A DNA stretch of 64,000 nucleotides from Ensifer sp. WSM1721 (GCF_000513895.2 NZ_CP165785.1:186001-250000), one strand, 5' to 3'. Counted from the stretch's first letter, positions 18,594-27,762 are shown. Notes: generated from the letters alone by a model not told the origin. Numbers and translations: made by a program.

Positions 18594-19706
18594 ATGTTCG
18601 ACAAAATGCCGCATTCGGCTACTCGCCGCACGGTCCTGAAAGCGGGTGGTGCCATCGCTGCCACCTCGCTCCTTGCGCCGGCAATCATTCGAAACGCTTG
18701 GGCAGACGAGGAACCGATCACCCTGCTCACCTGGGAGACCTACCATGAGCCGGACTGGATCGCAGAATGGGAAGCTGCTAACGGCGGTGTTAAGGTAAAG
18801 CCGGTTATCATCTCTTCGCTCGACGAAGTATTCGCACAACTCCAATCCGGCGCCGTGAAGCCCGACGTCGTCTATTCCGAGGCGTCCACGGCCGGGCGCC
18901 TCAAGAGGGCAGGCCAAATCGCCCCATTCGATATCTCGAAGGTCCCAAACGTCACAAATGTCCTTCCGGGCCTGAATTGGAAGGAGCCCCTCTCGGTTGA
19001 GGGCGCCCTCATGGGTATCCCGCTCCACTGGGGCACGCAGCCGCTTCAGTACAATGCCGATCAGATCAAAGAGCCACCCACCACCTGGGGCGATCTGTGG
19101 GACGAAACCTATAAGGGTAAGGTGACGACGTTCGATGACGCCACTGTCAACATTCCGATGGTCGCGCTCTACGTTGGGGCCAAGGATCCTTTCAACCTGA
19201 CCGAGGAAGAGTTTACCAGCGTCACCGATGCGCTTCGCGCACTCCGGCAGCAGGTACGAGTGGTTACGCGAGGCTTTGACGACGCCGCCAACCTCTACGC
19301 GTCCGGTGAGGCGTTGATCGGCTACTGTCACAATGTCGCTGTTGTGAACTCCCTTAAGAAAAAGGGGATAAACTCCAGGTATTCGCTGCCCAAGGAAGGC
19401 ACTCCTTCCTGGATCGAAGGCACATTTGTGACGCCGAAGGGGCAGCGGGATATCGTTTACAAGTTCCTGAATGACACGATGTCCCTGCCTTGGCAGGCGA
19501 GGTTCATGAAATTCTCGGGAAGCAACGGGATTCTCACCGGCGCCGACGCCCTCAAGGCCGGGCTTTCTGAGGAAGAGCTGAAGAACACCAACATCCCGGA
19601 CTCCGAAGACCCGAACTTCAAGGACAATCTCGTATTCTTCCGTGAGCCGGAGGACGTCGAGCGCCGAATCCAGATCTGGAATGATTTCCTGGCCGGCACC
19701 CTTTGA
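18594..19706 (+). CDS. ABC substrate-binding protein, spermidine/putrescine (PotD) type
   Basis: A 370-residue periplasmic binding protein. The N-terminus has a twin-arginine pattern and hydrophobic core (TRRTVLKAGGAIAATSLLAP) with cleavage near AWA-DE, so export by Tat is likely. The mature part resembles PotD/PotF: PITLLTWETYHEPDWIAEW, LDEVFAQLQSGAVKPDVVY. AAGGGG lies just before the ATG. ATPase and permease genes follow within 31 bp and by overlap. Members of this cluster take up polyamines, but also other small amines, organic acids and phosphonates, so the ligand is open. Confidence 0.92.
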   Translation: MFDKMPHSATRRTVLKAGGAIAATSLLAPAIIRNAWADEEPITLLTWETYHEPDWIAEWEAANGGVKVKPVIISSLDEVFAQLQSGAVKPDVVYSEASTAGRLKRAGQIAPFDISKVPNVTNVLPGLNWKEPLSVEGALMGIPLHWGTQPLQYNADQIKEPPTTWGDLWDETYKGKVTTFDDATVNIPMVALYVGAKDPFNLTEEEFTSVTDALRALRQQVRVVTRGFDDAANLYASGEALIGYCHNVAVVNSLKKKGINSRYSLPKEGTPSWIEGTFVTPKGQRDIVYKFLNDTMSLPWQARFMKFSGSNGILTGADALKAGLSEEELKNTNIPDSEDPNFKDNLVFFREPEDVERRIQIWNDFLAGTL

Positions 19707-19737
19707 TGTCGGCGTAAATTAGCTCTGGAGACTGGCC

Positions 19738-20820
19738 ATGGGAACACGTGAAACCGGCCCGGTACTTTCACTTGTCGGGGTATCAAAAACTTATGAGGGC
19801 GCACAAAAGCCGGCGCTCGAGAAGATATCGTTCTCGGTGAAGCAGGGAGAGTTTTTCTCGATACTTGGACCGAGCGGATCCGGCAAGACCACCATCCTCA
19901 GGACCGTTGCCGGTTTCGAAAAACCGGACAACGGCCAGATCGTAATGGACGGAGATGTGATGAATGCGGTCCCGCCTTTCAAGCGGGACGTTCGCACGGT
20001 ATTCCAGAGTTACGCATTGTTCCCGCACCTCACGGTGCGGGAAAACGTTGAGTATCCTCTCCGCATGCGAGGCGAGCCAAAGGCAAGTCGTCGAAAGAAG
20101 GCCGAGGAAACGCTGTCGCTCGTCGAACTGTCGAGCTTCGCCGACCGGTTGCCGCACCAACTTTCGGGTGGACAACGTCAGCGAGCAGCTCTGGCGCGTT
20201 CGATAGTCTCTCGGCCAAAACTTCTTCTTCTGGACGAGCCCCTTGCCGCTCTCGATCTCCGCTTGCGCCAGCAGATGCAACATACATTGGTAGCCCTGCA
20301 AAAGGAGCTCGGGATCGCGTTCATGTACGTCACGCACGATCAGGGCGAAGCGCTGTCCATGTCCGACCGCGTTGTCGTCCTGCACGATGGCAAAATCGCC
20401 CAGCTAGCTACCCCGAGAGAAATTTATTTTGCGCCTCAGAACGAATTCGTCTCCAGATTCGTGGGGCGTTCGAACCTCGTCCCCATTCGTTTCGAGCCGG
20501 CGGGCAGCGGCTACGCCGGAACGATTGAGGGTACCAGGATTGCTGGCCTTACCTCCGAAAGAGGTGGAACAGCGCGGATGGCAATAAGGTACGAGGCGGT
20601 TCAAGTGAAGGCGCTGAACGGTGCCGACCGCTCGCCCGACGCAGTTCCCGGAATAGTCGAAGACGTCCTTTTCCTGGGGACGAACTGTGAGGTCAACGTC
20701 CGTTGCGGTGGTCTCAGTCTGATCGGAACCGTGCCAGCCGCGCGAGAGTCAACTTTCGTTGTAGGCCAACCGGTGCAGGTCGGCTTCGATCTCATAAACA
20801 CGCAGGTGTTTTATGACTGA
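19738..20820 (+). CDS. ABC transporter ATP-binding protein, PotA type
   Basis: A 360-residue ATPase with Walker A GPSGSGKT at residues 44-51, signature LSGGQRQRAALARS, Walker B LLLLDEPLAALD, the H-loop His in YVTHDQGEALSMSD, and a C-terminal TOBE domain (about 280-355) typical of spermidine/iron/sugar importers. It starts 31 bp after the binding-protein gene and its last 8 bases overlap the permease gene, which implies translational coupling. It energises the fused permease that follows. Confidence 0.95.
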   Translation: MGTRETGPVLSLVGVSKTYEGAQKPALEKISFSVKQGEFFSILGPSGSGKTTILRTVAGFEKPDNGQIVMDGDVMNAVPPFKRDVRTVFQSYALFPHLTVRENVEYPLRMRGEPKASRRKKAEETLSLVELSSFADRLPHQLSGGQRQRAALARSIVSRPKLLLLDEPLAALDLRLRQQMQHTLVALQKELGIAFMYVTHDQGEALSMSDRVVVLHDGKIAQLATPREIYFAPQNEFVSRFVGRSNLVPIRFEPAGSGYAGTIEGTRIAGLTSERGGTARMAIRYEAVQVKALNGADRSPDAVPGIVEDVLFLGTNCEVNVRCGGLSLIGTVPAARESTFVVGQPVQVGFDLINTQVFYD

Positions 20821-22540
20821 TAGCATCGCGACAATGGCTGCTGACCGCAAAACGTTCCGGCGACGCTTGCCCCTGAAATTCAGTTTCGCAAGCGTTCCCG
20901 TGGTGGCTTGGCTTTTCCTCATCGTTGTTATGCCGAATCTCCTGCTTATAGGAACGAGCTTTCTCAAGTCGTCGGCGGGTGTCATTATCTTTGAACCCTC
21001 GCTGGCAAATTACGCGCGCATCTGGAATTCGGCGGGCTTCTGGGCGTTGCTGTGGCGCACGCTCTCGTTCAGTTTTATCGCGTGCGTATTCGCAACGATT
21101 ATTGCATATCCGCTGGCCTTTTATGTTGGCAGGGTCGTAGGACGCAATAGAGCCCTGCTGACAATGCTTGTGGTCATTCCGCTGTGGATCAGTCTCCTCA
21201 TGCGGATTTTTGCATGGCGGGTAATCCTCGGCCAGTCGGGAGTGCTCAATGCGGCCCTGGTGTCGAGCGGCATATTGGACGCGCCATCGGAGGCGTTTCT
21301 CTACAGCCCAACTGCAGTCGTTATCGTCTTCGCCTACATCTCTGTACCGTTCATCTTCATCTCGACCATGGGAGCGTTCGAGAAGATCCCGCGGGACCTC
21401 TTCGAAGCATCTGAAGACTCCGGCGCTACCGCCTTTCAGACCTTCGTCCATCTTGTCTGGCCGCTTACTCGCAGAAACCTGGCGATAGGCTTTTCACTGG
21501 CGTTTCTCGTGACTGTTGGCGACTTCGTCACTCCGGCAATGATCGGCGGAATCGATGGCACGACACTGGGAGTAGTTGTCTCTACTCAATTCGGATTTGC
21601 AAACAACTGGCCGTACGGCGCGGCCGTCGCCGTTACTCTGATGCTGAGCGTTGGTTTGCTCCTTGGCGTCATCATCGCCCTGTGTCCTTCCAAGGGGGTT
21701 ATGGTAGGCGGAGAGTCTGATCAAGCAGTCGCGCCTGCGGCGAACCCCGCAACCCGCTTGGGTCGCCGCCTAGGCGCCCTTGGTTATGTCGCTGCGATTG
21801 CTTACCTGTACGCGCCGCTGGCCATCATTGTGCTGTTCTCGTTCAACTCCGCAAACTTGCAGGTTTTCCCGGTTCAGGGCCTGACGCTGCACTGGTACCA
21901 CGAACTTCTTCAGGACCAGTCCCTGATCGAGGCTGCGAGGCGCTCTGTCGTGGTTGCTGCATGTGTCGTGTCGGTATCGGTCGTGGTCGGCACCGGGTTT
22001 GCCCTTGTCGTGCACTACGCCAGACTTAGGGGAGCGCGTTTCTACGAAATGGCGTTCGCCCTTCCAATCGCCACCCCCGGCGTCGTCCTAGGCATCGAGA
22101 TGGTACTGGGGACGGAACTATTCGGTATTCCGTCAGGCATCACCAGAATTGTCGTTGGGCAGATGAGCTTTGTCATGCCAGTGACTCTGCTTCTATTGCT
22201 GGTCCGGCTGCGTCGCATCGATCCAAGCCTCATGGAAGCTTCGTTGGATCTTGGAGCAAACCGCTGGCAAAGCTTTGCCTACGTTTTGTTCCCCATGATC
22301 AGGGGAACCATCGTGGCCGGTGCGTTTCTCGGTCTCACCCTTTCAGCCGATGACGTGATGGTAACTCTGTTCCTGTCGGGTGGCTCACCGACTTTGCCGA
22401 TCTGGGTGTTCAACCAGATGCGATTTGGTTTCACGCCTTCGGTCAACGCGGTTTTCTCGCTGCTCCTGCTTGCATGCTTGCTAACGGTTACGGCGGCGAG
22501 CTGGCGGAACGCTCTCAAGCGAGCTCGGGTGCCGAATTGA
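20813..22540 (+). CDS. Fused ABC permease, PotB-PotC type
   Basis: A 575-residue membrane protein made of two spermidine/putrescine-type permease halves. Residues 1 to about 285 match PotB (VVAWLFLIVVMPNLLLIGTS, then an EAA loop near AFEKIPRDLFEASEDSGA). After a polar linker (about 285-310, rich in Ala, Pro and Arg), residues 310-575 match PotC (APLAIIVLFSFNSANLQVF, EAA loop near DPSLMEASLDLGANRWQ). Potential membrane helices number about six per half. Usually potB and potC are separate overlapping genes. The fusion is in frame with no sign of a lost stop, so one chain probably supplies the whole channel. Confidence 0.92.
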   Translation: MTDSIATMAADRKTFRRRLPLKFSFASVPVVAWLFLIVVMPNLLLIGTSFLKSSAGVIIFEPSLANYARIWNSAGFWALLWRTLSFSFIACVFATIIAYPLAFYVGRVVGRNRALLTMLVVIPLWISLLMRIFAWRVILGQSGVLNAALVSSGILDAPSEAFLYSPTAVVIVFAYISVPFIFISTMGAFEKIPRDLFEASEDSGATAFQTFVHLVWPLTRRNLAIGFSLAFLVTVGDFVTPAMIGGIDGTTLGVVVSTQFGFANNWPYGAAVAVTLMLSVGLLLGVIIALCPSKGVMVGGESDQAVAPAANPATRLGRRLGALGYVAAIAYLYAPLAIIVLFSFNSANLQVFPVQGLTLHWYHELLQDQSLIEAARRSVVVAACVVSVSVVVGTGFALVVHYARLRGARFYEMAFALPIATPGVVLGIEMVLGTELFGIPSGITRIVVGQMSFVMPVTLLLLLVRLRRIDPSLMEASLDLGANRWQSFAYVLFPMIRGTIVAGAFLGLTLSADDVMVTLFLSGGSPTLPIWVFNQMRFGFTPSVNAVFSLLLLACLLTVTAASWRNALKRARVPN

Positions 22541-22653
22541 GGTTTTGTTTGTAGCTCGCAGCGGCGAAAGGTCCGCTCTTGGACGGCCATCTGCCGGAAA
22601 GGATCGCACGCTGGGCTGCGAGAGCAGTAATCAAGAAGAGGAAAGGTTTAGCG

Positions 22654-23424
22654 GTGAGTAGCTATAGCGGTCGAGTAGTTGTCGTGACTGGCGCCGGATC
22701 CGGCATGGGACGGGCGATGGTAGCCGAGTTTGTGTCCAGAGGGGCGTATGTTGCCGCTCTCGACATAAATATGGCGCGCGCCGTGGAGACGGTTGAAAAA
22801 CTGGAAGTGCCGGAAATGGCGGTTCCATTGCAGGTCGATGTGAGCGATCCGCAAAGCGTGCAGCGCGGGGTAGAAACGATCATTGCCCGTTGGGGGCGGA
22901 TCGATCTTCTCTGCAACAATGCAGGCGTTCTCGACGCGCATGCCCCGGCACATGAAGTTAGTCTCGAGGAGTGGAACAGGGTGCTGGCGGTAAACCTGAC
23001 CGGTCCGTTCCTCATGGCGCGGGCGGTTATCCCGCAAATGCTGGCGCAGGGAAAAGGTGCCATCATCAATACGGCCTCGACGTCCGGATTTAGTGCTGCC
23101 GGCGGGGGGTCGGCCTATACCGCTTCCAAACACGGTGTCATAGGTTTGACACGGCAGCTCACGTTTGAGTACGGCGCGCGCGGCATAAGGGTCAATTCCA
23201 TCTGCCCGGGAGCAACGGCCACTCCTCTGGCCTTGCCCGAACACAATGCGGCCTCTCCAGACATGGACCTTGCAATCAGCAAGGTGCCGGCAAGGCGCTG
23301 GTGCCAGCCTGAGGAAATCGCAAAGCTTGCAGCCTTCCTCGGAAGCGATGATGCGGACTATGTCCACGGCAGCGCCTATGTAATGGACGGCGGCTGGCTG
23401 ACCGCTGCGCGCGACCCGTTCTAA
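22654..23424 (+). CDS. Short-chain dehydrogenase/reductase
   Basis: Classical SDR of 256 residues from a GTG start at 22654, chosen because GAAGAGGAAAGG lies just upstream and the Rossmann motif then begins at the usual place; an in-frame TTG at 22579 would add 25 residues. Motifs: VVTGAGSGMGRAM (cofactor binding), LCNNAGV, the catalytic Ser in NTASTSGFSAAG, and YTASKHG (Tyr and Lys). Asp near LDINMARA suggests NAD rather than NADP. It sits 113 bp after the permease and likely oxidises or reduces an alcohol/ketone in the imported compound's pathway. Confidence 0.92.
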   Translation: MSSYSGRVVVVTGAGSGMGRAMVAEFVSRGAYVAALDINMARAVETVEKLEVPEMAVPLQVDVSDPQSVQRGVETIIARWGRIDLLCNNAGVLDAHAPAHEVSLEEWNRVLAVNLTGPFLMARAVIPQMLAQGKGAIINTASTSGFSAAGGGSAYTASKHGVIGLTRQLTFEYGARGIRVNSICPGATATPLALPEHNAASPDMDLAISKVPARRWCQPEEIAKLAAFLGSDDADYVHGSAYVMDGGWLTAARDPF

Positions 23425-23442
23425 GGTTTGGCGGGTTTGGGT

Positions 23443-23464
23443 CTTGCCGATCGGAATCGGCAAG
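23443..23464. terminator. Stem-loop after the SDR gene
   Basis: CTTGCCGAT CGGA ATCGGCAAG: nine perfect base pairs around a 4-nt loop, 18 bp after the SDR stop codon. It is followed by GTTTCGG rather than a run of T, so full intrinsic termination is doubtful. It may attenuate expression of the hydrolase downstream or protect the upstream message. Confidence 0.45.
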
Positions 23465-23560
23465 GTTTCGGCGCAGCCATGGATTGTGAAAGCGACCGTG
23501 AGAGTTGGACGAAGACGTTTGCCATTGAGGCAATAGATTACCTGCGAGTGGGAGAGCGCG

Positions 23561-24448
23561 ATGGTTGACAGGCAAGAGTGGCCAAGAACCGGGATCGAGG
23601 GTTTCGAACGCGGCTTTGCAACTGTGGACGGTGTCAGGTTGCATTATGTCAGTGGCGGGAGAGCGGACGGCGAAGTCGTCCTCCTGTTCGCCGGCTTTCC
23701 ACAGAGCTGGTACGCTTGGCGCAGAATTATGCCCATTCTCGGCACGCGCTACAGGATCATTGCACCCGATCTGCCGGGGCAGGGCGACTCCGATCGCCCG
23801 ATGGGCGGCTGTGATACGATGACCATCGCGAAAATCGCCCGCGGGCTAGTCCAAAAACTCGGCGTCGATCGCCACTTCCTCGTGGCCCACGACATCGGCG
23901 CGTGGGCCGCATATCCCTACGCAGCACTCTACGGAACCAGCGTTAAAGGGTTAGCTATCCTCGATACGGGAATACCTGGCATCAGTCTTCCCGACGCACT
24001 GCCTTGGTCTTCGGACGTAGCATGGCGCACGTGGCATGTCGCCTTCCACAATGTTGCTGACTTGCCGGAAGCGCTCATTGAGGGCCGAGAACACATCTAT
24101 CTGAATTGGTTCCTGCAGCGCAAGGCCGCTAATCCGCAGGTGTTCTCCGACGCTGACTTCGAAGAGTATCTCCGCGTCTTCCTGTACAGCGGGCTCAAGG
24201 GCGGGCTTGCCTACTATCGCGCGGTCACGCTGTCGGCACAGCAAAACCGGGAGCTTAGTGCCAAGGGAAAGCTGGAGATGCCGGTTCTCGCGGTGCGGGC
24301 CGATCAAGGGTCAATGCCGGACCTGGTCGCACAACTGCAGAAGATAGCAACCAACGTTCGGGGAACCGCAATAGAGTCCTGCGGTCATTATCTGGCGGAG
24401 GAACAACCCGACGCACTTGCGCGGGAGTTGCAAGGCTTTTTCGGCTGA
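23561..24448 (+). CDS. Alpha/beta hydrolase, epoxide hydrolase/haloacid dehalogenase-like (Asp nucleophile)
   Basis: A 295-residue alpha/beta-fold hydrolase. The nucleophile elbow reads VAHDIGAW with Asp111, the hallmark of the epoxide hydrolase and haloalkane/fluoroacetate dehalogenase branch rather than serine esterases. The C-terminal catalytic His is His276 in SCGHYLAEEQP. The usual oxyanion motif HGFPxxW appears as AGFPQSW at residues 45-50, so the conserved His before Gly is replaced. A cap domain lies at about 130-225. It may open an epoxide or remove a halogen from an intermediate. Confidence 0.85.
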   Translation: MVDRQEWPRTGIEGFERGFATVDGVRLHYVSGGRADGEVVLLFAGFPQSWYAWRRIMPILGTRYRIIAPDLPGQGDSDRPMGGCDTMTIAKIARGLVQKLGVDRHFLVAHDIGAWAAYPYAALYGTSVKGLAILDTGIPGISLPDALPWSSDVAWRTWHVAFHNVADLPEALIEGREHIYLNWFLQRKAANPQVFSDADFEEYLRVFLYSGLKGGLAYYRAVTLSAQQNRELSAKGKLEMPVLAVRADQGSMPDLVAQLQKIATNVRGTAIESCGHYLAEEQPDALARELQGFFG

Positions 24449-24507
24449 CTCTTGAGGTCGGTCTATGGGTCCGGTGGTCCACCTTCCCAAGACGGGTGGA
24501 TTCCAGT

Positions 24508-24541
24508 GGCTGCGGTTGATCGCTTCCGGTCAACCGCAGCC
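24508..24541. terminator. Strong stem-loop between hydrolase and acoA1
   Basis: GGCTGCGGTTGA (24508-24519) pairs perfectly with TCAACCGCAGCC (24530-24541) across a 10-nt loop, 60 bp after the hydrolase stop. No T-run follows. It probably reduces read-through into acoABC copy 1, which may therefore have its own promoter in 24545-24625. Confidence 0.5.
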
Positions 24542-24630
24542 GAGTTCAGACCTGGCACACGGATGCTCGACCGTGACCGGCGCGCGGGCGAGAAGCTGCT
24601 ATAAGCGCAAAGCTATAAGGGGAGTTTGCA

Positions 24631-25608
24631 ATGTCGGCTTTACAGTTCTCACGTGAGGAACTCGTCAACGTCTATCGGACCATGCGGACGATCCGCCGGT
24701 TCGAGGAGCGGGTTATGGAGGAAATGGGAACGGGCGACATCCCCGGCAACACCCATCTTTATGCCGGCCAGGAGGCAAGCGCCGTCGGCGTCTGTCTGCA
24801 GCTTCGCGACGACGACTACATCTCCTCGACCCACCGCGGTCATGGTCACTCGATCGCCAAAGGGGTCGACATCGACAGCATGATGGCCGAGCTGTTCGGC
24901 CGCGCCAGCGGCACCTGCGGCGGCAAGGGCGGATCGCAACACATTGCCGACCTGCGCAAGGGCATGCTGGGCGCGAACGGCATCGTGGCGGCAGGGGCGC
25001 CGATCACCTGCGGCGCGGCGTTGAGCGCCAAGCTGCTCGGCACGAAGCAGGTGGCGGTCGCCTTTGCCGGCGACGGCGCCATGAACGAAGGGGTGATGTC
25101 GGAAAGCTTCAACCTCGCCAAGATCTGGATGCTGCCGATCATCTTCGTCATCGAGGACAACGGCTTCGGCGAGGCGACGGCAAACGCCCATGTGTCGGCC
25201 GGCAGCTTCACCCGCCGTGCCGAAAGCTACGACATCCCGACCATCGAGGTCGACGGCACCGATGTCTTCAGCGTCTATGCCGCGGCGGGCGAGGCGGTGG
25301 AGCGCGCCCGGGCGGGCGGCGGCCCGACGATGCTGCATGTGCATGTGCCGCGCTATTACGGCCACTACAGCGGTGACCCCGATACCTACCGCACCCCGGA
25401 AGAGAAGGCGGCGATGCGTCGCGAGCGCGATTGCCTCACCCATTTCCGCACACGCGTCAAGGAGGTGTCGCTGGTCGAGATGACAGAGCTCGATGCCGTC
25501 GACGAGGCGGTCGAAGCCGAGATCGACCGTGCCGTAAGCGCGGCCAGGGCGGCGCCGTTCCCGCCGCTCGCCGCGCTCACCACGGATGTTTACGTCAAGT
25601 ATTTGTAA
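24631..25608 (+). CDS. acoA: TPP-dependent dehydrogenase E1 alpha subunit, acetoin dehydrogenase-like (copy 1)
   Basis: A 325-residue E1 alpha subunit of a 2-oxo acid/acetoin dehydrogenase-type complex, which binds thiamine diphosphate and cleaves a diketone, acyloin or 2-oxo acid and passes the acyl group to a lipoyl carrier. The ThDP motif begins GDGAMNEG at 147-154 and ends near EDNGFG. Other marks are THLYAGQEA (41-49), STHRGHGH (66-73) and GKGGSQH. acoB and acoC follow at 12 and 6 bp. From 24742 the DNA is identical to copy 2 at 32788, while the first 111 bp differ at 13 positions. The acetoin assignment comes from the AcoC partner type. Confidence 0.92.
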   Translation: MSALQFSREELVNVYRTMRTIRRFEERVMEEMGTGDIPGNTHLYAGQEASAVGVCLQLRDDDYISSTHRGHGHSIAKGVDIDSMMAELFGRASGTCGGKGGSQHIADLRKGMLGANGIVAAGAPITCGAALSAKLLGTKQVAVAFAGDGAMNEGVMSESFNLAKIWMLPIIFVIEDNGFGEATANAHVSAGSFTRRAESYDIPTIEVDGTDVFSVYAAAGEAVERARAGGGPTMLHVHVPRYYGHYSGDPDTYRTPEEKAAMRRERDCLTHFRTRVKEVSLVEMTELDAVDEAVEAEIDRAVSAARAAPFPPLAALTTDVYVKYL

Positions 25609-27750
25609 GGAGCCGGAACAATGGCACAGAAGTCTTTTCGGCAGGCCTTGAACGAAGCCCTTCACTTCGAGATGGGGCGCGATCCGCGCGTGATCATGAT
25701 GGGCGAGGATCTGACTGGCGGCGCCGGCGCCAACGGGGTCAAGGATGCCTGGGGTGGTCCGTTTGGCGTCACCCGCGGGCTGCTCGACGCCTTCGGGCCG
25801 GAGCGCATTCGCGACACGCCGATCAGCGAGGCGGCGTTCATCGGCGCGGCGGCGGGGGCAGCGCTGACCGGTCTGCGCCCGATCGCAGAAATCATGTTCG
25901 TCGACTTCGCCGGCGTCTGCCTCGACCAGATCATGAACCAGGCGGCGAAGTTTCGCTACATGTTCGGCGGCCGCGCCAAGACCCCGCTCGTCATCCGCGC
26001 CACCTATGGCGCCGGCAGCCGCTCCGGCTCGCAGCACACCCAGGCGCTCTATCCGATCTTCACCCACATTCCCGGTCTCAAGGTGGTCATCCCGTCGACC
26101 CCCTATGACGCCAAGGGCCTGCTGCTGCAGGCGATCCGCGACGACGATCCGGTGATCTTCCTCGAGCACAAGATGCTCTATGACACGGTGGGGGAGGTCC
26201 CGGATGGCGCCTACACGATTCCCTTCGGCGAGGCGCGGGTGGCACGGGACGGCAAGGACGTGCTGATCGTTGCGATCGGCCGCATGGTCCAGGTCGCCGA
26301 AGAGGCCGCGCGCAAGCTGGCGGCCGAGGGCATCTCCGCCTGCATCATCGACCCGCGCACCACGTCGCCGCTCGACGAAGACACGCTGCTGGAGTTCACC
26401 GAGACGATCGGCCGTGTCGTCATCGTCGACGAAGCCAATCCGCGCTGCAGTGTCGCCACCGATATCTCGGCACTGCTTGCCGACAAGTGCTTCGATGCAC
26501 TGAAGGCGCCGATCAAGCTGGTGACGGCGCCGCATGCGCCGGTTCCCTACGCCCCCAATCTCGAGGACGCCTATATCCCCTCGGCCGAGGCCGTGGTGAA
26601 GGCCGCGACCTCCATTATCAAGAGGTAGACCACGATGTCGTCAATCGAGGCAGTCACCGTTCCCAAGTGGGGAATGACGATGACCGAGGGTACGATCACC
26701 CGCTGGATGGTCGGCGAGGGCGACCCTGTCAACCGCGGTGAGGAAGTCCTGGAGATCGAAACCACGAAGGTCACCAATGTCGTCGAAGCCGCCGCCACCG
26801 GAACGCTGAGACGCATCGTTCTCCAAGAGGGAACGACGGCGCCGGTCGGTGCGCTCGCCGGCGTGATCGCCGACGAGGCGGCGACGCCGGAAGAGATCGA
26901 CGCCTTCATCGCAAGCTATGCCGACCGGCTTGGTGCGGGCGACGAAGGCGACGGCGGCGTCCCTGTGCCGCGAACGATCGCTGTTGATGGGGGTGCCGTC
27001 AACGTTCTCGAAGCGGGACCTGAGAGCGACGAGACGGTGGTGCTGCTGCACGGGTTTGGCGGCGACCTTTCGACCTGGCTGTTCAACCAGTCGGCACTCG
27101 CCGAAAACATGCGGGTGGTTGCCATCGATCTGCCCGGACACGGCGCGTCGTCGCCGATCGCGGGCGGCGATGTCTTTCCGAAGATCGTCTCTGCCGTGGA
27201 AGCGGCGGTCGAAGCGGTCGCGGCCGGCAAGCTTCACCTCATCGCCCACTCCTTCGGCGGGGCCGTCGCAGCGGCGATCGCCGCCAATCGGCCCTCGCGC
27301 GTGGCTTCGCTGACGCTGCTCGCCCCGATCGGGCTGGGCCGGCAGATCAGCCGGGACTTCCTCGTCGACTTCGTTGCGGCCGAGCGCCGCCGCCCGCTGC
27401 TGGGCGTATTGGAAAGGCTGTTCGCCGATCCGTCGAAGATCACCAGCGACATGGTCGAGGGAACGCTGCGCTTCAAACGGCTCGAGGGCGTGCCGGAGGC
27501 ACTGTCGGCGATCGCCGACACCATTGCCGACGACCATGGCCAATTGCAGTCGATCGGCGACCAGCTTCAGGCATTGACCTGCCCGGTGACGATCCTGTGG
27601 GGCGAGCGGGATGCGATCGTCCCGGTTCCGCAGCGAGCCGACGTGCCCGCCAACGCCCGGCTGCGCATCATCCCAGGCGTCGGCCACATGCCGCAGATGG
27701 AGGCATCCTCCGCCGTCAACGAAGCCATTCTGGAGAATGTTCAGCGCGAG
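24742..27750 (+). repeat. 3,009-bp direct repeat, copy 1 (acoABC)
   Basis: Sequence identical by eye, in all frames compared, to 32788-35796, at a constant offset of 8,046 bp. The left edge lies in codon 37 of acoA (ATC here, ATT in copy 2) and the right edge seven codons before the end of the shorter acoC product's neighbour sequence, where this copy continues CGACAGATCTGA. Homology continues left of the edge with 13 differences in 111 bp, so the repeat edge is a conversion or exchange boundary and not an insertion end. Confidence 0.9.
25621..26628 (+). CDS. acoB: TPP-dependent dehydrogenase E1 beta subunit (copy 1)
   Basis: A 335-residue E1 beta subunit that pairs with AcoA to form the alpha2beta2 E1 component. 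Family marks: QALNEALHFEMGRDPRV, MMGEDLTGG (metal/ThDP contact), GPERIRDTPISEAAFIGAAA, then the C-terminal transketolase domain with IDPRTTSPLDEDTLLE. GGAGCC precedes the ATG. It belongs to the identical 3.0-kb repeat, so its protein equals the product of 33667-34674. Confidence 0.93.
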   Translation: MAQKSFRQALNEALHFEMGRDPRVIMMGEDLTGGAGANGVKDAWGGPFGVTRGLLDAFGPERIRDTPISEAAFIGAAAGAALTGLRPIAEIMFVDFAGVCLDQIMNQAAKFRYMFGGRAKTPLVIRATYGAGSRSGSQHTQALYPIFTHIPGLKVVIPSTPYDAKGLLLQAIRDDDPVIFLEHKMLYDTVGEVPDGAYTIPFGEARVARDGKDVLIVAIGRMVQVAEEAARKLAAEGISACIIDPRTTSPLDEDTLLEFTETIGRVVIVDEANPRCSVATDISALLADKCFDALKAPIKLVTAPHAPVPYAPNLEDAYIPSAEAVVKAATSIIKR

Positions 27751-27762
27751 CGACAGATCTGA
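26635..27762 (+). CDS. acoC: AcoC-type lipoyl carrier fused to alpha/beta hydrolase (copy 1)
   Basis: A 375-residue two-domain protein. Residues 1-78 are a biotinyl/lipoyl domain with the lipoylated Lys45 in EIETTKVTNVV. Residues about 112-370 are an alpha/beta hydrolase with HGFGGD at 139-144, nucleophile Ser206 in AHSFGGA and a late His in GVGHMPQ. This layout is that of AcoC of Ralstonia and Pseudomonas acetoin systems, in place of a classic E2 acyltransferase core. The C-terminus ends RQI, three residues longer than copy 2. No dihydrolipoamide dehydrogenase is encoded nearby, so E3 must come from elsewhere. Confidence 0.92.
   Translation: MSSIEAVTVPKWGMTMTEGTITRWMVGEGDPVNRGEEVLEIETTKVTNVVEAAATGTLRRIVLQEGTTAPVGALAGVIADEAATPEEIDAFIASYADRLGAGDEGDGGVPVPRTIAVDGGAVNVLEAGPESDETVVLLHGFGGDLSTWLFNQSALAENMRVVAIDLPGHGASSPIAGGDVFPKIVSAVEAAVEAVAAGKLHLIAHSFGGAVAAAIAANRPSRVASLTLLAPIGLGRQISRDFLVDFVAAERRRPLLGVLERLFADPSKITSDMVEGTLRFKRLEGVPEALSAIADTIADDHGQLQSIGDQLQALTCPVTILWGERDAIVPVPQRADVPANARLRIIPGVGHMPQMEASSAVNEAILENVQRERQI

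Noticed and set aside
24649..26535. Long - strand open frame (628 codons) across acoA/acoB, repeated at 32695-34581
   Set aside because: It is an antisense shadow caused by high third-position GC; the + strand genes have clear ThDP motifs and ribosome sites, and the - strand product is Arg/His/Asp-rich with no family.
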